Below, one piece after another: positions 25,355-35,142 of a DNA stretch of 64,000 bases. Positions within the stretch are counted from its first letter, which is position 1; every line of letters begins with the position of its first letter. The notes under the pieces are model-generated. The model had not been told where the DNA came from and searched no databases. It saw nothing but the letters and a program-made list of their open reading frames with translations. The DNA comes from Candidatus Omnitrophota bacterium (GTDB lineage: Bacteria > Hinthialibacterota > Hinthialibacteria > Hinthialibacterales > Hinthialibacteraceae): positions 45,433 to 109,432 of the forward strand of contig JBFMBP010000091.1 of assembly GCA_040755155.1 (NCBI GenBank), in the 5' to 3' direction. The translations under genes were made by a program, and so were the position numbers.

Positions 25355-26026
25355 TTACAAACTGCCATCCACTCCGCCGCCGGAACGCCATGTAATATTG
25401 CCATTGCTATTTAAACCATTGCTGGATTCATAGGGCATTCCGCGGAATCCGTCTTGCACGACGCCGCCGTCTGGGCCGGCGCCGATCAAAGCGAATTCTC
25501 CATCTCCTAATGGCGAAACTCGCGAAATCGCCTGGTTATTAGGATGATATCCCTGAATGTTATGATCGTGAATCCATGGATTGTCGGGAATGGCGGGATC
25601 GCGGTCGAAATACGTATAGGTATCCAATTGTCCCGTCCAGGTTTCGCTTGTCGCTGCTTGTAAAGGATTTTTCAAAAAGGGATCCTGGGGTATGGCCGAC
25701 ATATAACTAACTGGCGTAGTGATTGGCGCCATAACGTCGCGCTGCAATCGGGTAGCTTTGCTGGGATTGGCGATGTTTCCGAAAAATTTGTTCAGCCGAT
25801 CCACGCCGGTTTGGTTGTCGTCGTCCCAAATGTCGATGAGCAGCATCCCGCGCTCGACTTGAAACGATTGAATCGCCAAACCCAGGTTGCGGCAATCGGA
25901 AACCGAGCGGGCGATTTTCGCTCGGGTTTGGGCGTTGAGAAAATTAGGAACTGCAATGGCGGCCAGGATGCCGATGATCGCGACGACGATGAGCAGCTCA
26001 ATCAAAGTAAATGCGCATTTTTTCAT
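25355..26026 (-). CDS. Type II secretion/pilin-like pseudopilin
   Basis: This is a 223-residue protein with a type IV prepilin N terminus, MKKCA followed by FTLIELLIVVAIIGILAAIA, with Glu at position 5 of the mature helix. The residue before the cleavage site is Ala rather than the usual Gly. After the helix comes PNFLNAQTRAK, a signature of the PVC/FCB pseudopilin family, and a C-terminal domain with GDGEFALIGAGPDG, which may bind Ca. It would need a prepilin peptidase and assembly genes elsewhere, since none is in the window. GGAG lies 10 bases before the ATG. Such proteins are often present in many copies and may be surface-displayed rather than secretion machinery. Confidence 0.9.
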   Translation of the reverse strand: MKKCAFTLIELLIVVAIIGILAAIAVPNFLNAQTRAKIARSVSDCRNLGLAIQSFQVERGMLLIDIWDDDNQTGVDRLNKFFGNIANPSKATRLQRDVMAPITTPVSYMSAIPQDPFLKNPLQAATSETWTGQLDTYTYFDRDPAIPDNPWIHDHNIQGYHPNNQAISRVSPLGDGEFALIGAGPDGGVVQDGFRGMPYESSNGLNSNGNITWRSGGGVDGSL

Positions 26027-26306
26027 ACGATCGCAACTCCAAGTCGATTTTTCGCCGCTTCCCTAAGCGGTTTTGATATTATGATGATTTCCGTATGATG
26101 GATATGAGTCCTATAAAAAAGAAAAAATAACGCCGAAGAAAAAGACAAACACTTTTTCCTATGAATTGTCTCTGCGATGAATTTCATTAATTCCTCTCCT
26201 AACAAATCGGCGAATTATTCGAAGCGATTTCCGATATAAATCGATATCCATCGACAGGGAGTAAATTATCTACGATCCTTTTCCCTCGTTCCGATGGCGA
26301 TGATCG

Positions 26307-27440
26307 TCAACTCCTGCAGAGCCACAATCGCATCGCTTGTTCCGCCGTTCGTTCCAAATGATTCCGAGCATTCTCAATTGCCTCTTTCAAAGTAATTGGA
26401 CCGGGCGCAAGCGAAAAATAGGCGATAATTCCCGCCTCGTGAAGGATGGACAAATCGCCGCAGAGGCTGCCGCCCAGAACGACGGCGGGAACGCCTTTTT
26501 GTTTTGCCCGGCGCGCTACTCCGGCGGGAACTTTACCGAAACGAGTGGAATCGTCGATCTTTCCTTCGCCCGTAAACGCAAGGCTGGCGCCATCGAGCGC
26601 CTCGTTCAGGCGGGCGTAATCGGCGATCAGGTCGAAGCCGGAACGGATTTCCGCGCCGCAAAACGCCGCCAATCCTGCACCTAGGCCGCCCGCCGCGCCG
26701 CCACCCGGCATGGCGCCGATGGTCGCGCCCATGTCCTTTTCCCAGAGCGCCGCTAGATTCGCCAATCCATCTTCTAGTAAGGGGATTATTTCCGTCGTCG
26801 CTCCTTTTTGCGGGCCGTAAACGGCCGCTGCTCCTTCCGGTCCCAACAGGGGATTCGTTACGTCGCTGGCAACCAGGATTTCTACTTTTTTTAATTGGGC
26901 GTGAACGGAAGAAGCGTCAATCCGCCGCACCGCCGCCATTCCCCGGCCTGTTGATTCCACTATTGCGCCCGCGCCGTCCAGCAACCGATAGCCAAGCGCT
27001 GCGGCCATCCCGGCGCCGCCGTCCGTGGTCGCGCTGCCGCCGATGCCGATGACGATCGTTTCGACGCCCCGATCCAACGCGTCGCGCATCATTTCGCCGG
27101 TTCCCCGCGTCGAAGTATTCAGTGGATTTTTTTCCGCTTCCGTCAGGCGCCATAAACCCGAAGCGGCGGCCATTTCCATCACGGCCGTCTTGCCGCCGTC
27201 AATCAAACCATATTTTACGGCGACAGGCCGCCCCAAAGGATCGGAAGCCGTCATCTCGATCCAATCGCCTGTACGGGCGGCTACCAACGCTTCCGTCGTC
27301 CCGTCTCCGCCGTCCGCCAAGGGAACGCAAACGGCGTCGATATCCCCTCGCGCCTGAAGTACGCCGCGCGCCATGGCGGCGGCCGCTTCGGGAGCGGATA
27401 GACATTCTTTAAAGGCGTTGGGCGCCAATACGATCTTCAT
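26307..27440 (-). CDS. Glycerate kinase (GlxK/GarK family)
   Basis: The 377-residue kinase phosphorylates glycerate, feeding it into glycolysis. It begins MKIVLAPNAFKECLSA, has PLADGGDGTTEAL, GIGGSATTDGGAGMAAALGY, VASDVTNPLLGPEGAAAVYGPQKG, GGGAAGGLGAGLAAF and FTGEGKIDDSTRFGK, all family motifs. The ATG at 27440 overlaps the stop of the MlaD-like gene in ATGA, so it is coupled to the lipid-transport genes, an odd association. A longer start exists inside that gene but is not needed. It may serve the breakdown of sugar acids. Confidence 0.93.
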   Translation of the reverse strand: MKIVLAPNAFKECLSAPEAAAAMARGVLQARGDIDAVCVPLADGGDGTTEALVAARTGDWIEMTASDPLGRPVAVKYGLIDGGKTAVMEMAAASGLWRLTEAEKNPLNTSTRGTGEMMRDALDRGVETIVIGIGGSATTDGGAGMAAALGYRLLDGAGAIVESTGRGMAAVRRIDASSVHAQLKKVEILVASDVTNPLLGPEGAAAVYGPQKGATTEIIPLLEDGLANLAALWEKDMGATIGAMPGGGAAGGLGAGLAAFCGAEIRSGFDLIADYARLNEALDGASLAFTGEGKIDDSTRFGKVPAGVARRAKQKGVPAVVLGGSLCGDLSILHEAGIIAYFSLAPGPITLKEAIENARNHLERTAEQAMRLWLCRS

Positions 27441-28537
27441 GGCTTTTGCGTTTCTATTATCGGAAGCGGATTCCATTCCGGCGATACCCGCATCGGTTCT
27501 TTGCGTTCTTCCGTTTTCCAAACCAGACGCCAAGGATTTTTCGCCAACTGGCTGGACATATCGTCCAGATTGCCCAGAGCATTTTTCAGATTGAGGATGA
27601 TCTGGTCTATATCTTCCCGATTGTCTACAACAATATGGTCGGCGTCGTTGATGGCTTTGACCAAACTATCTTGTATGGTTTGAATTCGCGAATCCAACGC
27701 CGCCAAGGATTCTTTGGCTTGCCGGATAGCGGCGATCGTCTCCGGACTGGCGGCGCGGAGGAAGCCGCTGGCTTGGGACATGATATCGTTCATCCCCCGC
27801 CCTGCATCCGTAACCAGACCTGGCAATCCCGCTGCGCCCATCCGTACGCTTTGTAAGGCAGGGATTACATTTTCCGAGGCGCTATCGATCAAGCCGGAAG
27901 CGTTGTTCAGCAGAGAAGCGATCCGCGGTTGGCTATCTTCCAGGATGACTTGAATTTTACCCATGATTTCCGTGACGTCCTTTTTGGCGGAGGAGATGAA
28001 GCCGGAGACTTCGGCGATGGGGCCGCCGATGCCGTCCAACGCGGTTTCGACTTTGGCCAATACCTTTTTCAAGTCACCCGCCAGCGAGAACACTTCGCCG
28101 ATCGTGTAATTCGGCGTCGCGTTCAAAATAATTTTATCTTTTTCCAATTTTCCATTTTCCAAAAGCGTCTTGATCCGCTGCTCTGCGCTGCCTTTGGAAA
28201 TGTTGATAAAGAAAGGAGAAAGCAATCCCGCGGAAGTAACTTGTACATTCGAATCGAGCGATACGGGATAATCCAAATCGATCTTGGCGACGATCAGCGC
28301 TTGCTCTTTTTCTTCGTCGTAGCGGATGCCGGTGATTGCGCCGATCTTTACGCCCGCATAGGTTACGGGCGCGAAATTATCCAATCCCACGACATTATCT
28401 ACATAAATCGAAACGGTCGCACGGCTGGATAAGAGGGATTCGTAATTCCCTACGGAGATCGTCAACGACACGATCAACGCGGCGGATATCGCGACCATCA
28501 ATCCCACTTTCACTTCGGACATGGAAAACGCGGACAT
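27437..28537 (-). CDS. MlaD/MCE-family lipid transport substrate-binding protein
   Basis: The 366-residue protein has a single N-terminal membrane helix (about residues 11-29) followed by an MCE domain (about 35-120) containing VGLDNFAPVTYAGVKIG and SLDSNVQVTSAGLLSPFFINI. A long helical C-terminal half follows, as in MlaD/YrbD-like proteins that form a hexameric ring for phospholipid transport across the periplasm. The ATPase gene lies just upstream. No MlaE permease gene is adjacent, so the complex is incomplete here. The C terminus is Pro-rich. Confidence 0.9.
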   Translation of the reverse strand: MSAFSMSEVKVGLMVAISAALIVSLTISVGNYESLLSSRATVSIYVDNVVGLDNFAPVTYAGVKIGAITGIRYDEEKEQALIVAKIDLDYPVSLDSNVQVTSAGLLSPFFINISKGSAEQRIKTLLENGKLEKDKIILNATPNYTIGEVFSLAGDLKKVLAKVETALDGIGGPIAEVSGFISSAKKDVTEIMGKIQVILEDSQPRIASLLNNASGLIDSASENVIPALQSVRMGAAGLPGLVTDAGRGMNDIMSQASGFLRAASPETIAAIRQAKESLAALDSRIQTIQDSLVKAINDADHIVVDNREDIDQIILNLKNALGNLDDMSSQLAKNPWRLVWKTEERKEPMRVSPEWNPLPIIETQKP

Positions 28538-28590
28538 CGATTCGACCCTTTCTCGAAATCCTGTCAGTTAACGTCCTTCATCCGCATCGA

Positions 28591-29493
28591 TCAATCGTTA
28601 AAGGTTCGAAGCAAATCTTCAATATAATCGTCCGCCGACATTTGAAAGGGAACGGGTCCGTCCGCCAATCCTTCTACAAATTGGCGGATTAACGAATTTT
28701 GGGAATGCTGGAACCGTTCGGGGGAGCCTTGTTCGATGATGCGGCCGTTGTGCAGCATAATCATTTTATCGGCGATTTTAAATGCGCTGTCCATGTGATG
28801 CGTTACCACGATGGAGGTAATATCCAATTTATGGGATAGGTCCAGCATCAGGTTGTCGATGACGGCGGAGGTGATGGGGTCCAATCCCGCCGATGGTTCG
28901 TCGTAATAGACGATCTGCGGATCCAGGGCGATGGCGCGCGCCAGGCCGACGCGCTTCTTCATGCCGCCGGAAATTTGCGCGGGCTTTAAATCCTCGAATC
29001 CCCGCAATCCCACCAATTCCAATTTCATCTTTACGATCGTCCATATAATTTTCGGATCGAGATCGGTATGCTCCCGCAAAGGCAGCGCCACATTCTCCCC
29101 CACCGTCATGGAATTGAATAACGCCCCGTTTTGAAAAAGAATGCCGAAGCGGCGGCGGATGGAATTCAACTCGTCATCGCTCATGGCGACGATATTGACG
29201 CCGTCATACGCAATCTCCCCCGCATCCGGCTTCAGATACCCGACCAGCTGCTTGAGCAGCGTCGATTTTCCGCAGCCGCTGCCGCCGATAATGACGGTGG
29301 TTTTGCCCCTGGGAACGGTAAAGGAAACGTCATCGAGAACCCGCCGCGGACCGAAAGATTTTCCTAAATGCTTTACTTCGATGATGACGTCCTCGGCGGA
29401 TAGAACGCCATTTGCTTTCTTGACCGAATCCAGAGAACGATGCGATTTAGCCTTCGCCGCACCGTCCGCCTCTATTCTTCGATTTTCAGTCAT
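28591..29493 (-). CDS. MlaF-like ABC transporter ATPase
   Basis: The ATPase has about 300 residues with Walker A GGSGCGKST, Q-loop FGILFQNGALFNSMTVGENVAL, signature ISGGMKKRVGLARAI and Walker B IVYYDEPSAGLDP. The QNGALF sequence and MTVxENVA pattern mark MlaF-type lipid transporters. An insert-like N-terminal extension of about 30 residues precedes the domain. The ATG at 29493 is preferred; a start 23 codons upstream would overlap the end of the secreted glycosidase gene. It lies 53 bases before the MlaD-like gene on the same strand and together they should power lipid movement across the envelope. Confidence 0.92.
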   Translation of the reverse strand: MTENRRIEADGAAKAKSHRSLDSVKKANGVLSAEDVIIEVKHLGKSFGPRRVLDDVSFTVPRGKTTVIIGGSGCGKSTLLKQLVGYLKPDAGEIAYDGVNIVAMSDDELNSIRRRFGILFQNGALFNSMTVGENVALPLREHTDLDPKIIWTIVKMKLELVGLRGFEDLKPAQISGGMKKRVGLARAIALDPQIVYYDEPSAGLDPITSAVIDNLMLDLSHKLDITSIVVTHHMDSAFKIADKMIMLHNGRIIEQGSPERFQHSQNSLIRQFVEGLADGPVPFQMSADDYIEDLLRTFND

Positions 29494-29542
29494 TAGAGTA
29501 ACAGTTCTTCTATTATCAAAACTTACAATCGTATTACTATGG

Positions 29543-30967
29543 TTATTGATTGACAATGACAAACCATGTTTGTTTTTCGTCAGGAGTTTTCAATGCGATG
29601 GGAGTATTGTCGCCGTCGGAAAAGACAGCGTTTAAAAACGTCGACTTTTCCGGATCGAACCATCGCAGCCGATAAGGCGCATCCCTGACAGGAACAGCCA
29701 ACTTTACTTCTCCTCCTGTGGGGAAATAGACGGCGTAATTCGTTCCCCCCGCGAGGCAATAGGCTTCGTTCTCTTCCCGATCGGATAACAAAGCCGGTTT
29801 AGGTTCGGAATGGAAAATATCGAATTCGCCGAACAATGTCTGCGCAGCCTGGATCGTTTTTTGCGCCCGTTCGTCCAAGCCGATTCCGCCGTCGGGACGG
29901 TGAAAACGGGTGGAGGCGCAGCCGGCGAATACGTTCTGCCACCATCGGTCGACGGAAATGATAGGATCGTTAGGTTTGCCGCCGCCTTGGCGTTGATACA
30001 CTTTAACATTGTTCATAGGACGAACTCCCCCCGGCTGATCGACTAACATATTGCGATACCACATTAAATTGTCGTAATGAGTCTGGCCGACTTGCCAGTT
30101 GTTTTGCGATACGTCCACAAAGGAAAACCGTTCCGGATATTTGTAGGTTCGGCTATGCTGTTCGTCGCGCAAATCCCAGGCGTCCCACATTTCCGTCAAT
30201 TGAACTTCATAGCCTTGTTGTTTCGCCTTTTTATGAATGAAATCCGCCCAATAGTGCGGCCATTCCGCGGGCGCCTTGGTCTCGTTATCCATGCAATACA
30301 ACACGTTTCCATAGGGAAGCGAGACATCCAGAACTTTATTTACGAACGCCTGTTGATAATGAAGAACCTTTTCATCGTTGTTCAGTTTGGGAACCGATAA
30401 AAAGAAAGGATTGCGCATTTCCGCGGGATGATGATCCCATTCGGGAACCAGCTTCGCATCCGACGAATCGTAATTGGAATTCAACGTAGGATTGAATGGA
30501 TTTTTCAACCAAAATTCGCGATAATAATCGAACGTGGCCCAGATTTCGATTTGGACGACGACATCCATCGCCTGAGCTTCCCGCAAGCAATTTTCCAATC
30601 GGTCCCAGAATTTGGGATCAAATTCGTTGAGATCATACAATCCATTATCTTTCTTTGCGAACGGCCATACGTTCCCCTCGTCGCGGCAGGATAAAGTGCA
30701 GCGAATATAATTGGCGCCGCATAGTTTCATTTTTTTGAAATTGTCTTCCATCAAGGATGGATTGTTGAAGAGATTATCCTCGTCGGAACCGCCCAACAGC
30801 AAAATGGGCTTTTGCTTATATTGCCAATAATGCAAATTTTTCGGCCACGGTTGAATGCGGTCTTTCGCGTTCGATTTTCCCTGAGAAAAAGTGAAGGCGG
30901 CAACTGACATCAACATGATGAGCATTGTTAATAGCGTACATTTCATCTTGAAACAATAATTTTTCAT
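29543..30967 (-). CDS. Exported TIM-barrel glycoside hydrolase-like protein
   Basis: This 474-residue protein has a signal peptide (about residues 9-29, ending FTFSQG) and a TIM-barrel body: PILLLGGSDEDNLF, GANYIRCTLSC, VVVQIEIWATFDYY, and a candidate acid/base Glu in LYCMDNETKAP. A second candidate Glu is in VQLTEMWDAWDL. The last ~90 residues form a small beta domain, EAYCLAGGTNYAVYFPTGGEV, as in the C-terminal domain of DUF4038-like glycosidases. It resembles clan GH-A enzymes, but the family is not certain. It is likely periplasmic or secreted. No operon partner is evident; it precedes the MlaF-like gene by 49 bases. Confidence 0.7.
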   Translation of the reverse strand: MKNYCFKMKCTLLTMLIMLMSVAAFTFSQGKSNAKDRIQPWPKNLHYWQYKQKPILLLGGSDEDNLFNNPSLMEDNFKKMKLCGANYIRCTLSCRDEGNVWPFAKKDNGLYDLNEFDPKFWDRLENCLREAQAMDVVVQIEIWATFDYYREFWLKNPFNPTLNSNYDSSDAKLVPEWDHHPAEMRNPFFLSVPKLNNDEKVLHYQQAFVNKVLDVSLPYGNVLYCMDNETKAPAEWPHYWADFIHKKAKQQGYEVQLTEMWDAWDLRDEQHSRTYKYPERFSFVDVSQNNWQVGQTHYDNLMWYRNMLVDQPGGVRPMNNVKVYQRQGGGKPNDPIISVDRWWQNVFAGCASTRFHRPDGGIGLDERAQKTIQAAQTLFGEFDIFHSEPKPALLSDREENEAYCLAGGTNYAVYFPTGGEVKLAVPVRDAPYRLRWFDPEKSTFLNAVFSDGDNTPIALKTPDEKQTWFVIVNQ

Positions 30968-31007
30968 AACGTCAAACCTCCTAATAGATTCGTTTTGAAG
31001 CGACGAG

Positions 31008-31460
31008 CTATTCGAAAGCCGCTTCGTAAAATTGATAATGCGACGTTTTCATGCCCAAGTCGATATATGTTTTTTGAGCGCCGGTATTCTCTTTTTCCAC
31101 GTACAGCCGCAAGCCGACGGCGCCGTCCTCTTTCGCTTCTTTGGCGATTTGTTCGTAAATCGCTCGAAAAACTCCTTTGCGGCGCCAGGAAGGGATTACG
31201 TAGACGCTTTGAATCCACCACCACCAGCCGTTGCGCCAGTCCGACCATTCCAAAGTGATAAGCGTTTGCGCTATGGCTTCTCCCTGAGCTTCGGCGAGGT
31301 AATACCATCCTTTGCGCGAATCGTTCAACGCCGCGCCGATTCCGCCTTCCAGGCGCTTGCGGTCGAGAACCAAACCTTCCGTCTCATAGGCCATCGCCGC
31401 ATTGAAATCGGCGATCGTCGGCAAATCAATTTCGTTTGCCCTGCGAATGGAAAAAGTCAT
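31008..31460 (-). CDS. GNAT-family N-acetyltransferase
   Basis: The 150-residue protein opens FSIRRANEIDLPTIADFN and contains the acetyl-CoA-binding motif A, IQSVYVIPSWRRKGVFRAIY, and a C-terminal segment ENTGAQKTYIDLGMKTSHYQFYE typical of GNAT domains. It should transfer an acetyl group from acetyl-CoA to an amine; the acceptor is unknown. No clear ribosome site precedes the ATG. It lies 40 bases upstream of the secreted glycosidase gene on the same strand. Confidence 0.88.
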   Translation of the reverse strand: MTFSIRRANEIDLPTIADFNAAMAYETEGLVLDRKRLEGGIGAALNDSRKGWYYLAEAQGEAIAQTLITLEWSDWRNGWWWWIQSVYVIPSWRRKGVFRAIYEQIAKEAKEDGAVGLRLYVEKENTGAQKTYIDLGMKTSHYQFYEAAFE

Positions 31461-31543
31461 TGGATAAATCTTTCTACGAAATTACTCGCGTATAGAGATA
31501 ATATAGAACCAATCGATAAAATCCCATCCGATATGCTGAAATG

Positions 31544-31580
31544 GGAAAGGCGCAGTGGACTGCGCCATTTCCTTTATTTC
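31544..31580. terminator. Hairpin terminator candidate
   Basis: GGAAAGGCGCAGT pairs with ACTGCGCCATTTCC (one bulge) around a 2-base loop, and T-rich sequence follows on the plus strand. It lies just downstream of the HEAT-repeat gene on the minus strand, which it probably ends. Confidence 0.55.
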
Positions 31581-31598
31581 ATTTCGCCATAAAAACGG

Positions 31599-33671
31599 CT
31601 ATTTTATTGATTGTTTCTGCGGCAACGGCAAAAGCCGATCGTCGCTGGAGACGATTCTCAAACTAGCCGACCAACCGCCGCCCGCTTGCAGCGCTTTTAA
31701 AAGAATACGATTGACGCCGGGTTGGAGAACGACGTTCATCGAATCCTGATCGGGACTCCACCCGCGATCGCCAAGAAATTCACCCACTTTTTCGCCGTTG
31801 AGATAGCAGGCGAAATCGTCGTCGCTGCCCACGAGAAACTTCGCGTTCTTTTTTTGATCGCACGTCGCTTCGGCGTAGAGATACGCCCCTGCGTTGTTAA
31901 GATCGCCGTAGAGTTTGTTGAATTCGAGCAGGCCGTTGAAATTGTCGATCAACTTATAATTCCAGGAAAATTTTTGGCCGCCGATGGAGATCGGCTTGGA
32001 TAAATCGACTGGTTGCTTCACGTCGAAGACGTCCGTCTTGCGCAATTTTTCCCGATCTGGAATTGGTCCCAACGTCCACCAATGGATGATATATCCGTTT
32101 TTGACAATCATATCGGAGAGCATTTCCGTCGAACCTAAAGCCTGCAAACGCGAAGTCAATGCGCGCAGAAGATCAACATTCTCCGTGGCGCGAGCGGCCG
32201 CCGCGCATAAAGCGACGGCGTCTTGATGGCGGTCTGCCTTTTCTAACGCCTCCGATAAGAGAATCGCCGCCGAAACCGCCGCGTTGCGCAGGTTCTCTCC
32301 GCCCTCGTGCAGCGCTTCTAAGACGAGCCGGACGCAAGAGGGATCGCCGAGCTTGCCGATGGCTTCCAGCGCCGCCTGTTGCAGGTTTTCATCAGGGCTT
32401 TTTGCGTAATGCAGTATCAACGGCAAGGCTTTTGCATCGCCCCGGACGCCCAACAGCCGCAGCAGCGCTGGCGCATCTCCCGAACCATCCGCCAAAGCGC
32501 GCAAAATCCCATTCGCGGCTTCTTCGCCGGGAAGTTGGGCGAGAGCGGAAGCAGCGGCGTCTTTCAACAATCCATCGCTTTGAATCATTGTTTCCAAAAG
32601 CATAGGCGCCGCTTTCTTCGCCGCTTCGTCTTGGCGCTCTCCTACGAGCGCAATCAACGCTAGACGTTCCGCCAAAGGCGTGATGCCCAATTCTTGAACC
32701 AGCGCCTGGGTAACGGCTTCTCCCGGCATTTGCGCCAAGCGGCCTTGCGCCAAACCGCGCAGTTCCTGCTGCGGCGAACGCATGGCCTGAATCAGCATAG
32801 GCAAGGCTTTTTCGCCCATGATCTCCGCCATGCCCGCCAATCCTGCGCAACGAAGCGCCGGACATTCATCCTGGAGAAATCGCTTATAAATCGTAATGGC
32901 TTTGGATACCTGGCCTTGTTGACGCCATTTTTCCGCCAAAACCAAAAGCGAGTTGGCAGCCGATTGGCGTTCTGTCTCTTCTCCGTTTTGGAATACGGCC
33001 CATAAGGCTTTTTCGGTTTGCGGCAGGGCGATGCGGCCCGCCGCTTCGATGGCGGCGCAGCGGATGATGGGATTATCATTCGACAAAGCGGCAGCGACGG
33101 CCGCGCCGCCCTCTGCGTCTCCTCGCGATCCCAGCGTTATCAACAAAGCGCATTGCCATTCCGTTCCTTGGGCAGGCTCAATGGCGGAGACGATCGCTTG
33201 CTCCGCCGCCGCGCCGGGAATCCTCTCCAACGCCCCGCGCGCTTTTTCACGAAAATCTATGTCGTCCAACAACTGCGCCAGCGATGGGACGGCTTGATCG
33301 CCGCCGGCGTAAGAAAGCATTTCGATGGCGAATAATTTCGCGCTGGAAGAATAATCGTTTTTCAGAATATCCAATAAGGCCGATTCCACGGCGAGTCGAT
33401 CCTGCTTCGCGCCGGGCGCAGTGGATCGAAAAACGATAGTTTCGACAACGCGGCGGGCGTATTTGTCTTCAAATAAATTATTGCTCCCGACGCCTTGAAT
33501 GACGGATGCGAAAATGGCAGGCCCTTTGGCGGCGAGCGATTCCAAGGCCATTTGTCTTACATTTTCCTCCGGCGAGCCGAGTTGGCGGACAACGTCTTGC
33601 GACTCGGCGGCCAAGGCGGCGCAAAGGAGCATTCCAAGGACGAGTCCTTTTATAGATTTAACGATACTCAT
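31599..33671 (-). CDS. Exported HEAT-repeat protein with C-terminal beta-sandwich
   Basis: The 690-residue protein has a signal peptide (about residues 1-23, ending LAAES). Residues about 25-520 are HEAT/PBS-lyase repeats of roughly 30 residues, with recurring alanine-rich helices such as ALESLAAKGPA and AALEAIGKLGDP. The last ~150 residues look like a carbohydrate-binding or PA14-like sandwich, with WWTLGPIPDREKL, SIGGQKFSWNYKLID, GAYLYAEATCDQKKNAKFLVGSDDDFACYLNGEKV and PGVNRILLKALQAGGGWSASLRI. The combination suggests a surface scaffold that binds glycans. It lies 24 bases after the Gfo/Idh/MocA gene, so they form one transcription unit. Confidence 0.8.
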   Translation of the reverse strand: MSIVKSIKGLVLGMLLCAALAAESQDVVRQLGSPEENVRQMALESLAAKGPAIFASVIQGVGSNNLFEDKYARRVVETIVFRSTAPGAKQDRLAVESALLDILKNDYSSSAKLFAIEMLSYAGGDQAVPSLAQLLDDIDFREKARGALERIPGAAAEQAIVSAIEPAQGTEWQCALLITLGSRGDAEGGAAVAAALSNDNPIIRCAAIEAAGRIALPQTEKALWAVFQNGEETERQSAANSLLVLAEKWRQQGQVSKAITIYKRFLQDECPALRCAGLAGMAEIMGEKALPMLIQAMRSPQQELRGLAQGRLAQMPGEAVTQALVQELGITPLAERLALIALVGERQDEAAKKAAPMLLETMIQSDGLLKDAAASALAQLPGEEAANGILRALADGSGDAPALLRLLGVRGDAKALPLILHYAKSPDENLQQAALEAIGKLGDPSCVRLVLEALHEGGENLRNAAVSAAILLSEALEKADRHQDAVALCAAAARATENVDLLRALTSRLQALGSTEMLSDMIVKNGYIIHWWTLGPIPDREKLRKTDVFDVKQPVDLSKPISIGGQKFSWNYKLIDNFNGLLEFNKLYGDLNNAGAYLYAEATCDQKKNAKFLVGSDDDFACYLNGEKVGEFLGDRGWSPDQDSMNVVLQPGVNRILLKALQAGGGWSASLRIVSSDDRLLPLPQKQSIK

Positions 33672-33695
33672 ATCGATTTCTCCTCCATTTTTGAA

Positions 33696-34964
33696 TTACA
33701 GGCGCCAGGGAGCGCGGTAGGGTTTGAATAGCCAACGGTTGGCTTCCTCGTCGCCGACGAATTTTTCGCGCTCAGGGTCCCACTGCAACTTTCGCCCCAA
33801 ACGCAGCGCGATATTCCCCAAATGGGCGCAGGTTACGGAACGGTGGCCAATTTCGGCGTCGCAGATGGGACGGCGGCGCGCGCGGATGCAATCCATCCAG
33901 TTTCGTTCGTGGCCTGGGCTGCGATAGAAATGGACGTCATTGGGGCCGAGTTTTTCCTGAAGCAATTCCTTGGGTTCGGCGATCAAGCCGCCGCGCCAAA
34001 CATGCACCCAGCCCTCTGTTCCTTCGAATTTGGTTCCATGCTCTGGATTCGCGGCGATCATGCGGACGCCATTGGCATATTCATATTCCACGTGAAATTG
34101 GGTATAGGTTTCGAAACGTCCGCTCGTAGGCAAGGTTCCCGTTCCTTCGACGGATACGGGGCCGCTGCGGTCCATTCCCAATCCCCATTGAGCAATATCG
34201 AAATGGTGGGCGCCCCAGTCGGTCATTTGGCCGCCGGAATAATCGAAGAACCAACGGAAACTCCAAAAGGCGCGGTCTTTGTTAAAAGGAACCAAGGGCG
34301 CCGGGCCGAGGTACATATTCCAGTCCATGCCATCAGGCGGATCGGCGTTGGGACTATTGCCTCCGGCGGAGCCGTTGGGAAGAAAAACGCGGACGGTATG
34401 AACCTTGCCGATTCGTCCGCTTTGAACCAATTCGCAGGCAAAGCGGAACTCTTCGCTGGAACGCTGCTGGCTGCCCACTTGGAATACGCAGCCATACCTT
34501 TGCGCCGCTTTGACTAACTGCTTGCCTTCGTGAATCGTTAACGTCAGAGGTTTTTGGCAATAGATATCCTTCCCCGCCTCGCAAGCGGAAATCGCGATAC
34601 GCGTATGCCAATGATCCGGCGTGGCGATAATGACGGCGTCGATGTCGCCGCGGTCGAGCAGTTCGCGGAAATCGTTGTATGCGGAGCAATTTTCGTTTTC
34701 GTATTTGTAATCGACTCTCTCCTTGGCGCCCATGCGATGCGGTTCGTAAACGTCGCAGGTTGCCAGCACCTGCGAATCGGCGAATCCCAAAACGACGCTC
34801 ATGTTCGCCGTTCCCATGCCCCCGCAGCCAATGAGGCCGACGGAGATGCGGTCGTTGGCGGAAACTCGTCCCTTGGCGTGAAGGTTGCGCGCGAAAAAAG
34901 GCATGGCCAGCGCCGACGAACCGGCCCGCCCCAAAAACGCTCGTCTCGTCATCGAATGCGACAT
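33696..34964 (-). CDS. Tat-exported Gfo/Idh/MocA oxidoreductase
   Basis: The 422-residue protein starts at 34964, where GGAGG lies 7 bases upstream. The twin-arginine signal is TRRAFLGRAGSSALAMPFF with cleavage near LHAKG. The Rossmann segment VGLIGCGGMGTANM and ATPDHWHTRIA follow, and the usual EKP motif is YCQKPLTLTI, with Gln replacing Glu as in many exported homologues of this group. GGQMTDWGAHHFDIAQWGLG completes the dehydrogenase domain. It oxidises or reduces a sugar outside the cytoplasm. It heads a unit with the HEAT-repeat protein, 24 bases downstream. The other Tat family member, at 23958, is only distantly similar. Confidence 0.92.
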   Translation of the reverse strand: MSHSMTRRAFLGRAGSSALAMPFFARNLHAKGRVSANDRISVGLIGCGGMGTANMSVVLGFADSQVLATCDVYEPHRMGAKERVDYKYENENCSAYNDFRELLDRGDIDAVIIATPDHWHTRIAISACEAGKDIYCQKPLTLTIHEGKQLVKAAQRYGCVFQVGSQQRSSEEFRFACELVQSGRIGKVHTVRVFLPNGSAGGNSPNADPPDGMDWNMYLGPAPLVPFNKDRAFWSFRWFFDYSGGQMTDWGAHHFDIAQWGLGMDRSGPVSVEGTGTLPTSGRFETYTQFHVEYEYANGVRMIAANPEHGTKFEGTEGWVHVWRGGLIAEPKELLQEKLGPNDVHFYRSPGHERNWMDCIRARRRPICDAEIGHRSVTCAHLGNIALRLGRKLQWDPEREKFVGDEEANRWLFKPYRAPWRL

Positions 34965-35142
34965 TGCGATCCTCCCAAAGGTTGATGTTAAAATCAAATA
35001 ACTCCGCCCTTTTCGGCGAAAAACGGCGCCCTTGGCTCGAGCACGCCGATCAGCCAACCAAAGCCGGATTGATTTCGCGATTATTCTTGGTAGATTACCA
35101 TAGGTTGCCAAGGCGCGATAGATTATGGAAAAGGAGAAAATG

